Shown here: positions 29,603 to 39,589 of the stretch, piece after piece
Layout of the letters: every line of letters starts with the position of its first letter
Numbering within the stretch: position 1 is the stretch's first letter
Source: Chryseobacterium ureilyticum
GTDB lineage: Bacteria; Bacteroidota; Bacteroidia; Flavobacteriales; Weeksellaceae
Length of the DNA: 64,000 bases
Direction: 5' to 3'
Assembly: GCF_900156735.1 (NCBI RefSeq)
Contig: NZ_FTOL01000002.1
Coordinates: 434,001-498,000, forward strand
The notes under the pieces: model-generated
What the model was told of the DNA's origin: nothing
Databases searched by the model: none
What the model saw: only the letters and a program-made list of their open reading frames with translations
Program-made: the position numbers and the translations under genes

Positions 29603-30274
29603 ATGAACATAAAAAAAATTCTAAAAACCATAAGTATTACCCTTGGAATTATTATCATATTTCTTATCGCAAGTAACTTTATCTGGCTGAATGACAGGGA
29701 AAACCTTCTATACAAAATACAACAGTACATTACATACAATGAAGAAGACTGGAAAAACTATGAAACCAATCAAAAAATTCTGGCAGAAAACCCTTCCGGA
29801 ACAAACCAGACAGTTGTAGTAGAATCGGTTCCAGATTTCCATCCTTATAATATTGATCTATTAACCGGAAATACGAAAAAAGAGGAATTAAAGAAAATTG
29901 AAAATGCTCATTTTGAAAATTTAGTCCCGGCAAGAAAGAGTCCGGATGATGAAGATGCTCAAATTGCTCTGATCAAATTAACACAAAGACGATTGACCGA
30001 TGTTATCATCAATCAAAAATTAAGCATCAAGATCGGAAAATGCTACGAGAACCCTGATAAAGGAGAAAACTATAGTTGTGTAAGCTGTATGATCCTTCTG
30101 TACAATAGAGAAAAAAATGATTGGCAAGAGGCTCCGGACGGAGAGAATTTCCTTGATAACTCTTATGATTTTTATCAGACCTCTGAAGGTGGAGAATGGG
30201 AAGCAAAAGATTTGTCAATGTATATTCCTTATGATGATGCCCTATTTAAAAAGTATGAAAACAAATCCAGATAA
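29603..30274 (+). CDS. Membrane-anchored protein of unknown function
   Basis: A 223-residue protein with one N-terminal membrane helix (LKTISITLGIIIIFLIASNF). The external part has a Cys pair (ENYSCVSC) and an acidic C-terminus. No family recognised. Twenty-nine bases before the next gene, likely cotranscribed. Confidence 0.55.
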   Translation: MNIKKILKTISITLGIIIIFLIASNFIWLNDRENLLYKIQQYITYNEEDWKNYETNQKILAENPSGTNQTVVVESVPDFHPYNIDLLTGNTKKEELKKIENAHFENLVPARKSPDDEDAQIALIKLTQRRLTDVIINQKLSIKIGKCYENPDKGENYSCVSCMILLYNREKNDWQEAPDGENFLDNSYDFYQTSEGGEWEAKDLSMYIPYDDALFKKYENKSR

Positions 30275-30303
30275 ATTCTGATAATAATTAAAATAAACCG
30301 ATA

Positions 30304-31245
30304 ATGTCAGACGCAGAAAAAATCATTAATGATATCAATATATTTTTAGAAAAATCCATGTTGAAAACCTCGCAAATTACCAAGGAGGAAATTATTGATT
30401 TTATTGAGAAAAAATGGGCTGAAGCTGATGAAGAAAAATATGAAAATTATTCGGCATATATAATCAGCAGCAGAATGATTCACGAATATATGTGGAAAAA
30501 GGATTTCAGCAATATGATGCGGTGGCTAGACATTTTAAATCTTCACAATGCTTCCAGAAATACCCCTTCCTATTTCCGTCATTACTATGCCGGAAAATGT
30601 TGCCTGGAATGTGGTAATGAAGAAAAAGCACTCGAATATTTCAATCTATGTTATACTGAAAACGCAGATTATATTTTTTCTCAGGATTCGTTCTGCTATG
30701 AATTTTTCAACAGACATCTTGAACACCCAAGAGATCTATCCCACAAAGAAATTCAGGAATATGAATCCGCGGATTATACTCCATTGAAATTAGAATACTG
30801 GCAATCTTTTTTCAATGAAGACAACGACGAATTTGACTATGAAATTTGGGATGAAAATGATGAATACACAGATGAACCAACACGGGAACAACACAATGGA
30901 TTTGATTATTTACAAATAAATCAAAAGATGATCTTAGAAAACATCTTATCTGAACTGTTAAAAAAATATCCTGAATTACAAAAAATATATAATTATCCGG
31001 AAGAAGACAAAGTTGATTTTATGCCGGATTTAAATAACATTCAAGGTTTTGCTACTCTCTTATCTCCAAACGGTTTTTATATTACTTCAATAATTAAAAA
31101 TAATCACCCGTATATTGGTATCAGCTTTTCATGCTCATGGGATTGTGAACACGGGCTTGGAATAATGACTCATAAAAATAAAGTGATTGAAATTGGAGAA
31201 GCAGATGTTGCTTTTAGTAGCTGGGCAGCTGAGGATGATTTATAA
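30304..31245 (+). CDS. Protein of unknown function with a DUF6985-like C-terminus
   Basis: A 313-residue cytosolic protein. The N-terminal half looks TPR-like (YYAGKCCLECGNEEKALEYFNLCY). The C-terminal section HPYIGISFSCSWDCEHGLGIM resembles the Trp-Asp-x-Glu-His-Gly segment of DUF6985-type domains. Highly acidic linker (EDNDEFDYEIWDENDEYTDE). Possibly an immunity or sensor protein; not certain. Confidence 0.5.
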   Translation: MSDAEKIINDINIFLEKSMLKTSQITKEEIIDFIEKKWAEADEEKYENYSAYIISSRMIHEYMWKKDFSNMMRWLDILNLHNASRNTPSYFRHYYAGKCCLECGNEEKALEYFNLCYTENADYIFSQDSFCYEFFNRHLEHPRDLSHKEIQEYESADYTPLKLEYWQSFFNEDNDEFDYEIWDENDEYTDEPTREQHNGFDYLQINQKMILENILSELLKKYPELQKIYNYPEEDKVDFMPDLNNIQGFATLLSPNGFYITSIIKNNHPYIGISFSCSWDCEHGLGIMTHKNKVIEIGEADVAFSSWAAEDDL

Positions 31246-31299
31246 TTCATTCAAAGTCCAAAGTTCTGTGCTTAATTTTCAAAAATTCAATCAATATCA

Positions 31300-31968
31300 A
31301 TGAAATTTATTTTTTTCCTATTATCTCTTCTTTTTCCATTACATATTTTAGCCTGTAAGTGTGATGGTGAGCCCACTTTAAAAAGTTCTTTTAAAAATGC
31401 TACGTTTGTTTTTATCGGCGAAATCTATGATATAACTGAAGTTCCGTCCGGATTCAAAACTTCTCAAAATATATTAAGCAAAGTAAAAATTAACACCATC
31501 TATAAATCTGATTATCCAGATGATTTTTATACAGAAAATGCAACTTTAATAGGCTCTCCGCTTAACTCTTGCCATGTTCAGTTCAAAGAAAAAGGAAAAT
31601 ACCTGATATTTGCATATTCTCAAAAAGACACAGATTTTCTATACTCTGATCACTGTTTTGTTCAAAAAAAACTTCAGGAAGTTTCTCCAGATGACTTAAA
31701 AGAACTGCAAAAATTAAGCAATGATCACCTTAAACAATTACAGGATCAAAATACTCCAACAGAGATCGTTGAAATTATTGATAAAGATTTTCATTCACTT
31801 ACTCATACCAATAAAAAATTGAGAAAAGAAATTTCAAAAATCAATGATGAGAATAAAAAATTAAAAGTAACTGTATATTCTGCAATTATTATTTTAATAT
31901 TTTTAATTATCATTTTGATACTATTTAAAAGAAAAATATTTAACTATAATTCCGAAGGAAATATATAA
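31300..31968 (+). CDS. TIMP/netrin-like secreted protein with a membrane tail
   Basis: A 222-residue protein with a signal peptide, then a mature N-terminal CKCDGEPTLKSSF and later Cys residues, like the CxC start of TIMP-type NTR domains. A coiled-coil region and a single C-terminal membrane helix (YSAIIILIFLIIILILF) follow, so the protein is held in a membrane with the Cys-rich domain outside. The TIMP assignment rests on the CxC start and is tentative. Confidence 0.55.
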   Translation: MKFIFFLLSLLFPLHILACKCDGEPTLKSSFKNATFVFIGEIYDITEVPSGFKTSQNILSKVKINTIYKSDYPDDFYTENATLIGSPLNSCHVQFKEKGKYLIFAYSQKDTDFLYSDHCFVQKKLQEVSPDDLKELQKLSNDHLKQLQDQNTPTEIVEIIDKDFHSLTHTNKKLRKEISKINDENKKLKVTVYSAIIILIFLIIILILFKRKIFNYNSEGNI

Positions 31969-32013
31969 TTTCTGGATCATATTTTACTTACTTTTATCAT
32001 TCAATTTTCCACG

Positions 32014-32775
32014 ATGAAACTCAGATTATTTTTTATTTTTTTCACTTTTTCAATTATAAAAATCCTTGCTACAGGGCAGGTACCGGACAGAATCATTATT
32101 AACAATAAAGAATACAAATTATTAAATAATCCTCTCGAAAAATATTTTGATGAGCATCCGGATGAACATCCCGTTTATGGAAATAAAGACTTAAAAGAAG
32201 GAATAAATGAAGTAATAACGATAGGTACAAGCTCAAATCACCGAGGCTATATCGCGACATTTAAAATTGAAAATAATATCCTGAGTGTAGTAGATATTAA
32301 GATTCTAGATGTAAATTCAGATAAATACGAATATATTTCTGTTTTCAAAAAAACATTCGGTGACAAAAAAATAGAACTCAATTATTCTGGAGTATTGATC
32401 ATTCCACAAGGAAAACTGATTCAATCTGCGGATTTCGGTTACTCATCTTTATATGATAAATATCAGGTAATAACCGTTCAGCGCGATAAGATTGTAAAGG
32501 ATAAAGAGCTGGATCAGGATGGTTTTATAAGGTTTAAAGTTGATCAGTTTGAAGCCTATAAAAAGACTGAAAAGTATAAAGCCGATGTTAAAAAATATCT
32601 TGAAGACTGGAATGACAGTAAAAAATCGGATCTATCCAGAGAAAACACCCGTGGAATGTCAAAAAAAGAAATTGCTCAACTGAAAAAAGAGTATGAAACA
32701 CCACCTAATGAAGAATATATTGAAAATTTTCTTTTCGTAATTGAAAACCTGGATGATATTATAGTGGATTACTAA
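32014..32775 (+). CDS. Secreted protein of unknown function
   Basis: A 253-residue protein with an N-terminal signal-like segment (LFFIFFTFSIIKILATGQ). The middle has GYIATFKIENNILSVVDI and IELNYSGVLIIPQG, and the C-terminal part is charged and helical. No recognised family. It starts 45 bases after the upstream TIMP-like gene and precedes a glycosidase lipoprotein by 18 bases, so these probably form an operon. Confidence 0.5.
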   Translation: MKLRLFFIFFTFSIIKILATGQVPDRIIINNKEYKLLNNPLEKYFDEHPDEHPVYGNKDLKEGINEVITIGTSSNHRGYIATFKIENNILSVVDIKILDVNSDKYEYISVFKKTFGDKKIELNYSGVLIIPQGKLIQSADFGYSSLYDKYQVITVQRDKIVKDKELDQDGFIRFKVDQFEAYKKTEKYKADVKKYLEDWNDSKKSDLSRENTRGMSKKEIAQLKKEYETPPNEEYIENFLFVIENLDDIIVDY

Positions 32776-32793
32776 ATATATATTTTATTTCAT

Positions 32794-33513
32794 ATGTTTA
32801 AAACACATGCTTTTCTTCTCATTCTCCTACTCGTTCTCTGCACAGGCTGTAAAGAAAAAATAAAGCATGATGATCATTTTGTAATCTATCAGGTAAATCC
32901 TAAAACACAAAACATAAAATTCTACTGGAAAAATAATAGAAATGAAACTCTGAAAAGTATCGAACATTTAAAAAATGAAGTAGAATCCGGCAATGAAAAA
33001 TTAATATTTGCCATGAACGGAGGAATGTTTGAACCGGACAACTCCCCGAAAGGACTTTATATTGAAAATTTTAAAATCCTCAAATCAATAGATACTCTCA
33101 ACGGTTCCGGAAATTTCTATCTGCCTCCCAATGGAATTTTTTATATTACCAAAGACAACCAGGCTGGGATTGTAGAAACAAAAAAATACAAACAAAATAC
33201 AGCGACCAGATATGCTACCCAATCCGGTCCGATGCTGCTGATCAATGGTAAAATAAATCCAATATTTAAAGAAGACTCTAAAAATCTGAATATCAGAAAC
33301 GGTGTCGGAATTTCAGAAAATGGAGACGTTATTTTCGCGATGTCTAAAAAGGAAATTAATTTTCACAACCTTGCGCAACTCTTCAAAGAAATGGGCTGTA
33401 AAAATGCTTTATATCTTGATGGATTTGTTTCAAGAACTTATCTTCCTGAAAAAAACTGGATTCAGAAAGATGGAAACTTTGGAGTGATCATAGGAATTAC
33501 AGCACCTCAATAA
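32794..33513 (+). CDS. Phosphodiester glycosidase family lipoprotein
   Basis: A 239-residue protein with a lipoprotein signal (CTGC, Cys19). The NAGPA-type domain has LIFAMNGGMFEPDNSPKGLYI, PPNGIFYI, ATQSGPMLLINGK, NGVGISENGDVIFAMS and NALYLDGFVSRTY. Family members hydrolyse phosphodiester glycosides, such as the mammalian uncovering enzyme or cell-wall modifications in bacteria. Substrate here unknown. Confidence 0.8.
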   Translation: MFKTHAFLLILLLVLCTGCKEKIKHDDHFVIYQVNPKTQNIKFYWKNNRNETLKSIEHLKNEVESGNEKLIFAMNGGMFEPDNSPKGLYIENFKILKSIDTLNGSGNFYLPPNGIFYITKDNQAGIVETKKYKQNTATRYATQSGPMLLINGKINPIFKEDSKNLNIRNGVGISENGDVIFAMSKKEINFHNLAQLFKEMGCKNALYLDGFVSRTYLPEKNWIQKDGNFGVIIGITAPQ

Positions 33514-33593
33514 ATTCTTTTTTCCACCATAAAATATACTTAACTTTCTTCAGAATTTTAAAGACAAATTAACTTCATCACTAACTATTAAAC

Positions 33594-34148
33594 ATGAAAA
33601 AAATCATATTAGATCTTGCAACCACCCTAGATGGATTTATTGAAGGACCCAACGGAGAAATTGATTGGTGCATTATGGATGATGATATGAATTTTGATGG
33701 TTTTATATCCGAAATTGATACTATTTTCTATGGAAGAGTAAGCTATGATGCATGGGGAAATTATGAACCTACTGAAAATGCAGCTCCGGAAGAATTGGAA
33801 TTCTGGAAAACCATTCATGCAAAGAAGAAATATGTATTTTCAAGCCAAAACCGGGAAGATGAGAAGGCAACATTCATCCATTCTGAGCTTGTGGAAAAAG
33901 TTTCGGAAATCAAAAAACAGAGTGGAAAAGATATCTGGCTGTATGGCGGAGCAGGTCTTATCAAAACTTTTATTGATAATAATCTGATTGATGTTTACAG
34001 AATATCTGTACATCCGATTGCATTAGGGAGTGGCAAACCTCTTTTTGAAGATTTAAAAGAAAGGTTAAATTTAAAACTGGTTGAAACAAATGTATTCAAA
34101 TCCGGCGTGGTACAACTTATTTATCAACCAATTATTCCTCTGAAATGA
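33594..34148 (+). CDS. Dihydrofolate reductase family protein
   Basis: A 184-residue protein with RibD-C/YyaP-type features: KIILDLATTLDGFIEGPNGEIDW, then YGRVSYDAWG, KKYVFSSQN, IWLYGGAGLIKTF and LIDVYRISVHPIALGSGKPLF. Probably a NAD(P)H-dependent reductase of unknown substrate. It overlaps the next gene by four bases (ATGA), so the two are translationally coupled. Confidence 0.88.
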   Translation: MKKIILDLATTLDGFIEGPNGEIDWCIMDDDMNFDGFISEIDTIFYGRVSYDAWGNYEPTENAAPEELEFWKTIHAKKKYVFSSQNREDEKATFIHSELVEKVSEIKKQSGKDIWLYGGAGLIKTFIDNNLIDVYRISVHPIALGSGKPLFEDLKERLNLKLVETNVFKSGVVQLIYQPIIPLK

Positions 34149-34519
34149 ATATAAAATTTGACTCCATTATCCTCTATGTTCAAAATATCAATGTATTGAA
34201 GTATTTTTATGTTGAAAATTTTAACTTAAAAGTACTCGAAGAAGATAATGTATGGATTCTGATGAATACAGGATCTATAAATATTGGACTTCATAAAATT
34301 GGAGAACAATATCTTGAAAAAATGGCAGAAGGACATCAGTTTGACAATAATACAAAGCTCGTTTTTCAAATAGATACAGATATTGAATCAGCAAGAAATG
34401 AATTACTCTCAAAAAATGTTCAGATGAGAGAAATCAAAACTTTTGAGGGGTATGATTTCTGGTTATGTGACGGAATAGATCCGGAAGGAAATGTTTTTCA
34501 GCTTAAATGTAAAAAGTAA
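34145..34519 (+). CDS. VOC family protein (glyoxalase/bleomycin-resistance fold)
   Basis: A 124-residue VOC fold protein. SIILYVQNINVLKYFYVENFNLKVLEED opens it, and the metal-like Glu lies in DPEGNVFQLKCK. Start overlaps the reductase stop (ATGA). Could bind a small toxic compound; function unknown. Confidence 0.82.
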   Translation: MNIKFDSIILYVQNINVLKYFYVENFNLKVLEEDNVWILMNTGSINIGLHKIGEQYLEKMAEGHQFDNNTKLVFQIDTDIESARNELLSKNVQMREIKTFEGYDFWLCDGIDPEGNVFQLKCKK

Positions 34520-34649
34520 ATAATGATTTATCTTAAATCAACAGGCAATCCTATATCATAGTTGAATAAAAAGATCGGCTGAATGGCTAAATTGTATTAA
34601 ACAGATGTAATAGACCTTCTCTTACAACTGTCTTATAATAAAAAAATAC

Positions 34650-36260
34650 ATGAAATCTATTTTAGCATGCCTTATTTTACTATTGGCAGCTCAGCCTGTT
34701 TTTTCACAAAAGGCTAAACAGCTTGAACAATTATTCAATGCTTATGACAAAATGGGCGGCTTCAGCGGATCTGTTCTTGTTGCAGAAAAAGGAAAAATTA
34801 TCTTCGAGAAAGGTTACGGCTACAGAAACGGTCCCAAAAAAGACAAAAATACAAACAACAGTCTTTACCGTGTTTTCTCCACCACCAAAATGTTTACTGC
34901 AACTGTTATTCTGAAACTGGAAGAAGAAGGAAAATTATCTTTAAATGATAAACTGTCCAAATACTACCCTACTTTTCCTAAAGGAGACAACATTACCATT
35001 GCCAATCTTCTTTCTCATACCTCCGGAATTCCCGATGAAACCTCCTCAGAAAATACAGTAAATGAAGAAATACTGATGAAATATCTTGCTTCAAAGCCAT
35101 TAGATTTCTCACCGGGAACCCAATGGAACTATTCCAATTCCGGATACTATATTCTTGGACATATCATAAAAAAAGTAACGGGAACAGACTATGATAAAGC
35201 TATTGAAAATTACATTCTCAAGCCTTTACAGATGAATAACAGTGGTTTTCATTTCAATGAAGTTACTGATGAAAATAAAGCTTTGGGATATGAGTTTTTA
35301 TCAGATAAAATGTCCAACGAAGCTTTACGTTTCAAAACAGATCACCCTTTTGCGGCAGGAGCTATGTACTCTACCGTTGGCGATATTTTTAAATTTAACG
35401 AAGCTTTTAAAAACTATAAAATCCTGAAAAAAGAAACTGTTGAGAAAATGATCACTCCTTACCTTAATGATCATTATGGATTCGGTTGTGATACTTCGAT
35501 CATAAATGGTAAAAAAAGAATTGGACATGATGGTGGCGGACCTGGTTACCGAAGCAGATATTACAGAATTCCTGAAGATGACATTTGTGTTATTGTACAA
35601 TCAAATTACAACTTATCATTCACAGAAATGATTGTTCCACAGATTGAAGATATACTATACAACAGACCTTATAGCATTCCTACTAACAAAAATATTAATC
35701 TACAGGAACTGAAAAAGCTGGAAGGAACTTATATTGCTGATGGCACAAAATATTATATCAATATCATAGACGGACAGATTATTTTAAATGGAGGAAATTA
35801 TGCAAGACTTCCTTTGCTTCCGATTACCAATACAAAACTTCAATTTAGTGAAAAGTTCACTTTTACATTTCAGCCTGACAAAACGGGAAAAATTGAAAAC
35901 ATTACCATTCATTTCTTTGATGGCAGTGTAAAGACCGGTAAAAAAACGAATACGACTCCTGTATGGGGAATTATCGGCGATGCGACTCCTGCGGGATGGG
36001 GAGAAACCGATATTCCGTTACAGACAGATACCCAAAAACCAAACGTCTATTTTCTTAAAAATTATAAAATGAAAAAAGGTGGGTTCAAATTCAGATGTGA
36101 TAATCGCTGGGGCTATAATTTTGGATTGAATAACGATGGTAAAAGCATTGCCATTGAAGCCTACGATTTCCAGATAGAAGAAGATGGTATGTATGATATT
36201 GTATTTGATATGACCAATAAAATGATCCCTCAATACAGCATAAAAAAATCTGTTCTATAA
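34650..36260 (+). CDS. Secreted serine hydrolase (beta-lactamase family)
   Basis: A 536-residue protein with a signal peptide ending PVFSQ. Class C-like hydrolase: Ser77 in STTK, YSN in WNYSNSGYYILG, and HDGGGPG near residue 290 in place of KTG. About 200 extra C-terminal residues form a DUF3471-like beta domain (LEGTYIADGTKYYINIIDGQIILNGG). Periplasmic or secreted esterase/peptidase; substrate unknown. Confidence 0.85.
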   Translation: MKSILACLILLLAAQPVFSQKAKQLEQLFNAYDKMGGFSGSVLVAEKGKIIFEKGYGYRNGPKKDKNTNNSLYRVFSTTKMFTATVILKLEEEGKLSLNDKLSKYYPTFPKGDNITIANLLSHTSGIPDETSSENTVNEEILMKYLASKPLDFSPGTQWNYSNSGYYILGHIIKKVTGTDYDKAIENYILKPLQMNNSGFHFNEVTDENKALGYEFLSDKMSNEALRFKTDHPFAAGAMYSTVGDIFKFNEAFKNYKILKKETVEKMITPYLNDHYGFGCDTSIINGKKRIGHDGGGPGYRSRYYRIPEDDICVIVQSNYNLSFTEMIVPQIEDILYNRPYSIPTNKNINLQELKKLEGTYIADGTKYYINIIDGQIILNGGNYARLPLLPITNTKLQFSEKFTFTFQPDKTGKIENITIHFFDGSVKTGKKTNTTPVWGIIGDATPAGWGETDIPLQTDTQKPNVYFLKNYKMKKGGFKFRCDNRWGYNFGLNNDGKSIAIEAYDFQIEEDGMYDIVFDMTNKMIPQYSIKKSVL

Positions 36261-36279
36261 TATTTAATACTAAAAAATT

Positions 36280-36308
36280 AAAAACCGTTCTTTTCGAGCG
36301 GTTTTTTT
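36280..36308 (+). terminator. Rho-independent terminator
   Basis: AAACCGTTC / GAGCGGTTT stem (one G-U) then TTTTTT. Confidence 0.8.
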
Positions 36309-36387
36309 GATTTGAAACTTTGGGTTAATATTTTTCTTACTTTTATATAATCCAAAATCACCATTGAAACCAATAAATATTAATATT

Positions 36388-36891
36388 ATGAGCCTAAAAG
36401 CATTAATCACCAAAACTGTTCAATACAATAATTGGGTTGTGAATAAATACATTGACTGGTTATCCACAAAATCTGATGAACAGCTTAACCAGGAAACAAT
36501 TTCCAGCTTCCCTACCATTTTAATAACTCTGCATCATATCTGGCAGACACAGGAATATTGGTGGAGCCATATTTCTGAAAACAATAACTTTGATTTTGCA
36601 AAAACAACTGCTGAAACAAGTAAGGAAGAAGTTTTTAGAAACATCAAAAACAATTCACAAAAATTGGTGGATTATGTGGAAGGTTTATCCGAAGAAGAGC
36701 TTTCAAAAAATGTCAAGATTGAATCCCAATGGTTTCAGTGTGATTTCTCAAAATATGAATACATCCAGCATGTGATTCTTCACGGAACTTATCACAGAGG
36801 ACAAATTGTAACGATAGGAAGAAATGTAGGCATAACCGATGCTCCAATGACGGATTTCAACTATTGGAATATTTATAAGGATAAGGAATAA
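36388..36891 (+). CDS. DinB family protein
   Basis: About 167 residues from MSLKALITK (a TTG at 36364 adds eight). DinB four-helix bundle: ITLHHIWQTQEYWW and VILHGTYHRGQIV supply the three His metal ligands. Family members are metal-dependent thiol or nucleotide-linked enzymes; role here unknown. Two DnaA-box sequences lie inside this gene (36439 and 36460). Confidence 0.8.
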   Translation: MSLKALITKTVQYNNWVVNKYIDWLSTKSDEQLNQETISSFPTILITLHHIWQTQEYWWSHISENNNFDFAKTTAETSKEEVFRNIKNNSQKLVDYVEGLSEEELSKNVKIESQWFQCDFSKYEYIQHVILHGTYHRGQIVTIGRNVGITDAPMTDFNYWNIYKDKE

Positions 36892-37046
36892 GATCTAAAA
36901 AGAATTTCGTTCAATATAGATCATGAAGGCTGCAAAAAATATTATCAATCGTTTTACTTAAGATTACTTTGAATATATCGTAGAAAAAAATATTTATTTC
37001 CTTCTCTATTTATTTTTTTTCGCATATTTTCGTTCAAAAATCAACC

Positions 37047-38105
37047 ATGAAAAAAATCTTAAAATTCTTAAAGTACGTTGTACTTTTTGCTGTTACTGCT
37101 ATCTTAATATCAATCCTCTATGTATTCATAAGCAATAAAATTTTTATAGGAGGCAAAGACTCTGCATTTACAGATTATCTCAGTAAAAATAACGTACAGC
37201 TTACGGATAAAATAGACGGTAAATTATTTGACAGTGATTTTTACAATTCTCAGGTTATACTTTTAGGTGAAGTTCATGGATATGCCGACAATCAAAAGCT
37301 GGATCAGTATTTTCTGAAATTTTTGAACCAAAAGGCAGGAATCAGATATTATATTGCTGAAATAGATAGTGCGAATTCTCATAAACTTAATCTTTTTCTT
37401 CATGGCAGCACAAAAGATCAAAATCTGCTTAAAGAAGTAGTAATCGCTATTCAGAAAAGAATTCCTCAGCAATCCAGTAAAGAGCTATTGGAAAAATGGA
37501 ATGACATTTATGATTACAATCAGACATTAAAAGATTCTTTAAAAATATCAGTGATTGGCGTTGACACAGATTTCAATGATAATTCCCATAAGATCTCCAG
37601 AGATTCGGCAATGATTGTTAATTTTAAAAACTCAGTAAAAAAACTAAATATTGGAAACGAAAAATTTTATGGACTTTTCGGGTTTTATCATGTTCTTCAA
37701 CATGCTATAAAAAAAGATGGAAAACCTTTTGCCGAAAGACTTAAAAATTCAGGATTCAAAACATCCAGCATTGTAAGCTATACTTTAGACAGCGAAATGT
37801 ATCTTCCGAAAAATCCACAGTTCCCTACTCCTGAGGATCAAAAAATAGACTGGATCAATGCTGATGGACCCTTTATGCTGGTAAAAGGAATTAATGATTT
37901 TAAAGAATTAACGCAACCGAACTCCATGACTTTATTCAAACTAAATTCTAAAGATTCGCCTTATCAAAATTCAGATAAACTGATTTCTATTAAATCCAGA
38001 ATGTTTGGAGAAAGTTTTACACCACAAGAGAAAACCAACACTCTGGATTATTTTCAATATATGGTATTATTGAAGAATTCAAAGGCATTAACACCAATAC
38101 AATAG
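37047..38105 (+). CDS. Erythromycin esterase/ChaN-like hydrolase, membrane-anchored
   Basis: A 352-residue protein with one N-terminal membrane helix (residues about 10-30). VILLGEVHGYADNQK and the pattern of later Glu/His residues (YYIAEIDSANSHKLNLFLHG, FGFYHVLQHAIKKDGK) resemble the erythromycin esterase / ChaN superfamily, whose LGExHG motif holds the catalytic residues. No resistance substrate can be inferred. Confidence 0.6.
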   Translation: MKKILKFLKYVVLFAVTAILISILYVFISNKIFIGGKDSAFTDYLSKNNVQLTDKIDGKLFDSDFYNSQVILLGEVHGYADNQKLDQYFLKFLNQKAGIRYYIAEIDSANSHKLNLFLHGSTKDQNLLKEVVIAIQKRIPQQSSKELLEKWNDIYDYNQTLKDSLKISVIGVDTDFNDNSHKISRDSAMIVNFKNSVKKLNIGNEKFYGLFGFYHVLQHAIKKDGKPFAERLKNSGFKTSSIVSYTLDSEMYLPKNPQFPTPEDQKIDWINADGPFMLVKGINDFKELTQPNSMTLFKLNSKDSPYQNSDKLISIKSRMFGESFTPQEKTNTLDYFQYMVLLKNSKALTPIQ

Positions 38106-38131
38106 ATATTTTACAACTGCATATTATTTCA

Positions 38132-39145
38132 ATGAAAAAAATTATTCCGTTTTTATTACCGTTCATGATTCTTTCCTGCTCAACGAGGAAAACAGCATCT
38201 AATGTTGATAAAAATTTTGATTACAACAGACTAGAAAAGGTGCCTGACAGTGTAAAAGTTGAAAATATTGTTATTAAAAACCTTTTCAAGCATCAGCTGC
38301 TTGCCAATAGAGACACTCAATACGACTCAACAAGGATTGTTAAAAATGTTTATCTGCCTCATAAAAAACTATGGGACAGCTGCTATGGGGTAATTTTCGG
38401 TGATGAAAATGCTCATCTTTTCAACAATCCTAAAGGTATGATTACATGGAATAAAAGTCTGTATGAAAAAAATAAGCAGGATTTTGAAAATAAAGCCAAT
38501 ACCGTTTTAAGTATTGATCTTAAAAAACAGCTTAAACAAACCCTGACTAAATTCAACAAACTGGTTCCCTATAAGCCTACAGCAAAAATAAGTTTGATCT
38601 TTACGCCCATCACAGGAATTATTTTCGGAGGATGTAATAATGATCAGTTTGCTTTGGAACTGAATTATAAAGGTGCCGATCTTCTGTATACAATTGAAAA
38701 AGGACTTCCTCATGAACTGAATCATATGGTTTATGAACATTTCAGGAATGCTGACCCCAATAGAAATACCGCTCTGAATCAAACCATTGACGAAGGATTT
38801 GCATGCTATTTTACATATGAATTCTTTGACAGAAAAATCCCGAAGTATGAAACGGTCAGTATTTCTCAACAAGATTGGGATTGGTTTATCAAAAATGAAA
38901 AAAAGCTTTACACTGAATTAAAACCTTACTTTTCTGATACTTCAGGAAAAAATCCATTGCTTCAGAATGATAAGATAAAATTATTTCCTGATGCTCCGAA
39001 AAATATTAATTACTGGATGGGATTCAGAATTATCGAAAAGTATGTTGAAAAAAATGGTCCCGATTCCTGGAAAGATGTTTACCAGTTATCTGTGAGAGAT
39101 CTTTTGGAAAAAAGCAATTATGAAAAATTCATAGACAGTTTATAG
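38132..39145 (+). CDS. DUF2268-type Zn-metallopeptidase lipoprotein
   Basis: A 337-residue lipoprotein (lipobox ILSC, Cys16). The active site is HELNH (His194-Glu195...His198) with a distant Glu221 in TIDEGFACYF, a gluzincin layout. This agrees with the DUF2268 predicted Zn-protease group. Membrane-anchored in the envelope. It starts 26 bases after the upstream esterase-like gene. A terminator follows at 39193. Confidence 0.72.
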   Translation: MKKIIPFLLPFMILSCSTRKTASNVDKNFDYNRLEKVPDSVKVENIVIKNLFKHQLLANRDTQYDSTRIVKNVYLPHKKLWDSCYGVIFGDENAHLFNNPKGMITWNKSLYEKNKQDFENKANTVLSIDLKKQLKQTLTKFNKLVPYKPTAKISLIFTPITGIIFGGCNNDQFALELNYKGADLLYTIEKGLPHELNHMVYEHFRNADPNRNTALNQTIDEGFACYFTYEFFDRKIPKYETVSISQQDWDWFIKNEKKLYTELKPYFSDTSGKNPLLQNDKIKLFPDAPKNINYWMGFRIIEKYVEKNGPDSWKDVYQLSVRDLLEKSNYEKFIDSL

Positions 39146-39420
39146 TTATCCACAATTTCTAAAGCAAATAAAATCGTCATAAAACCTATATTTCCCTCTT
39201 CCAGAGGGGTTTTTCATTGATATCCGTTCCTAATTGTTCAAAAGTATGTGGATAACTTTTCCACATTGATCTCAGCTTTATCAACAAAATGTGGATAACT
39301 TTTTAAACACTCTCAAAAATAGCAAACAAAACACTAATAATCAAAACATTAAATTAATTTACTTATTCACAGTAGTTTTCCAACAAATAAAAATCAATGT
39401 GAATAATTGATTGTGGATAA
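39146..39420. other. Cluster of six perfect DnaA boxes (oriC-like or DnaA-titration region)
   Basis: Perfect TTATNCACA matches: + strand at 39146-39154 (TTATCCACA) and 39363-39371 (TTATTCACA); - strand at 39247-39255, 39290-39298 and 39412-39420 (TTATCCACA) and 39398-39406 (TTATTCACA). The region is AT-rich, and an even more AT-rich tract follows (39421-39560) that could be a DNA unwinding element. dnaA itself is not in the window; in Flavobacteriia oriC need not be beside dnaA. Confidence 0.6.
39193..39215 (+). terminator. Rho-independent terminator
   Basis: CCCTCT-tcc-AGAGGG then GTTTTT, ending the metallopeptidase gene. Confidence 0.65.
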
Positions 39421-39589
39421 CTTTTTTAATCGATTTTATTATACTTACTCATAAAGACAATACTTTAACAAAGTATATTTTAAAATATTCCTATACAGAA
39501 GCTTATTTTAAAAATTTATATTTTGTTTTTTCGTAAGTTCGTTCTACAAAAAAATCACCCATTCTTACTCTTCTGCTAATAAAAATGAG

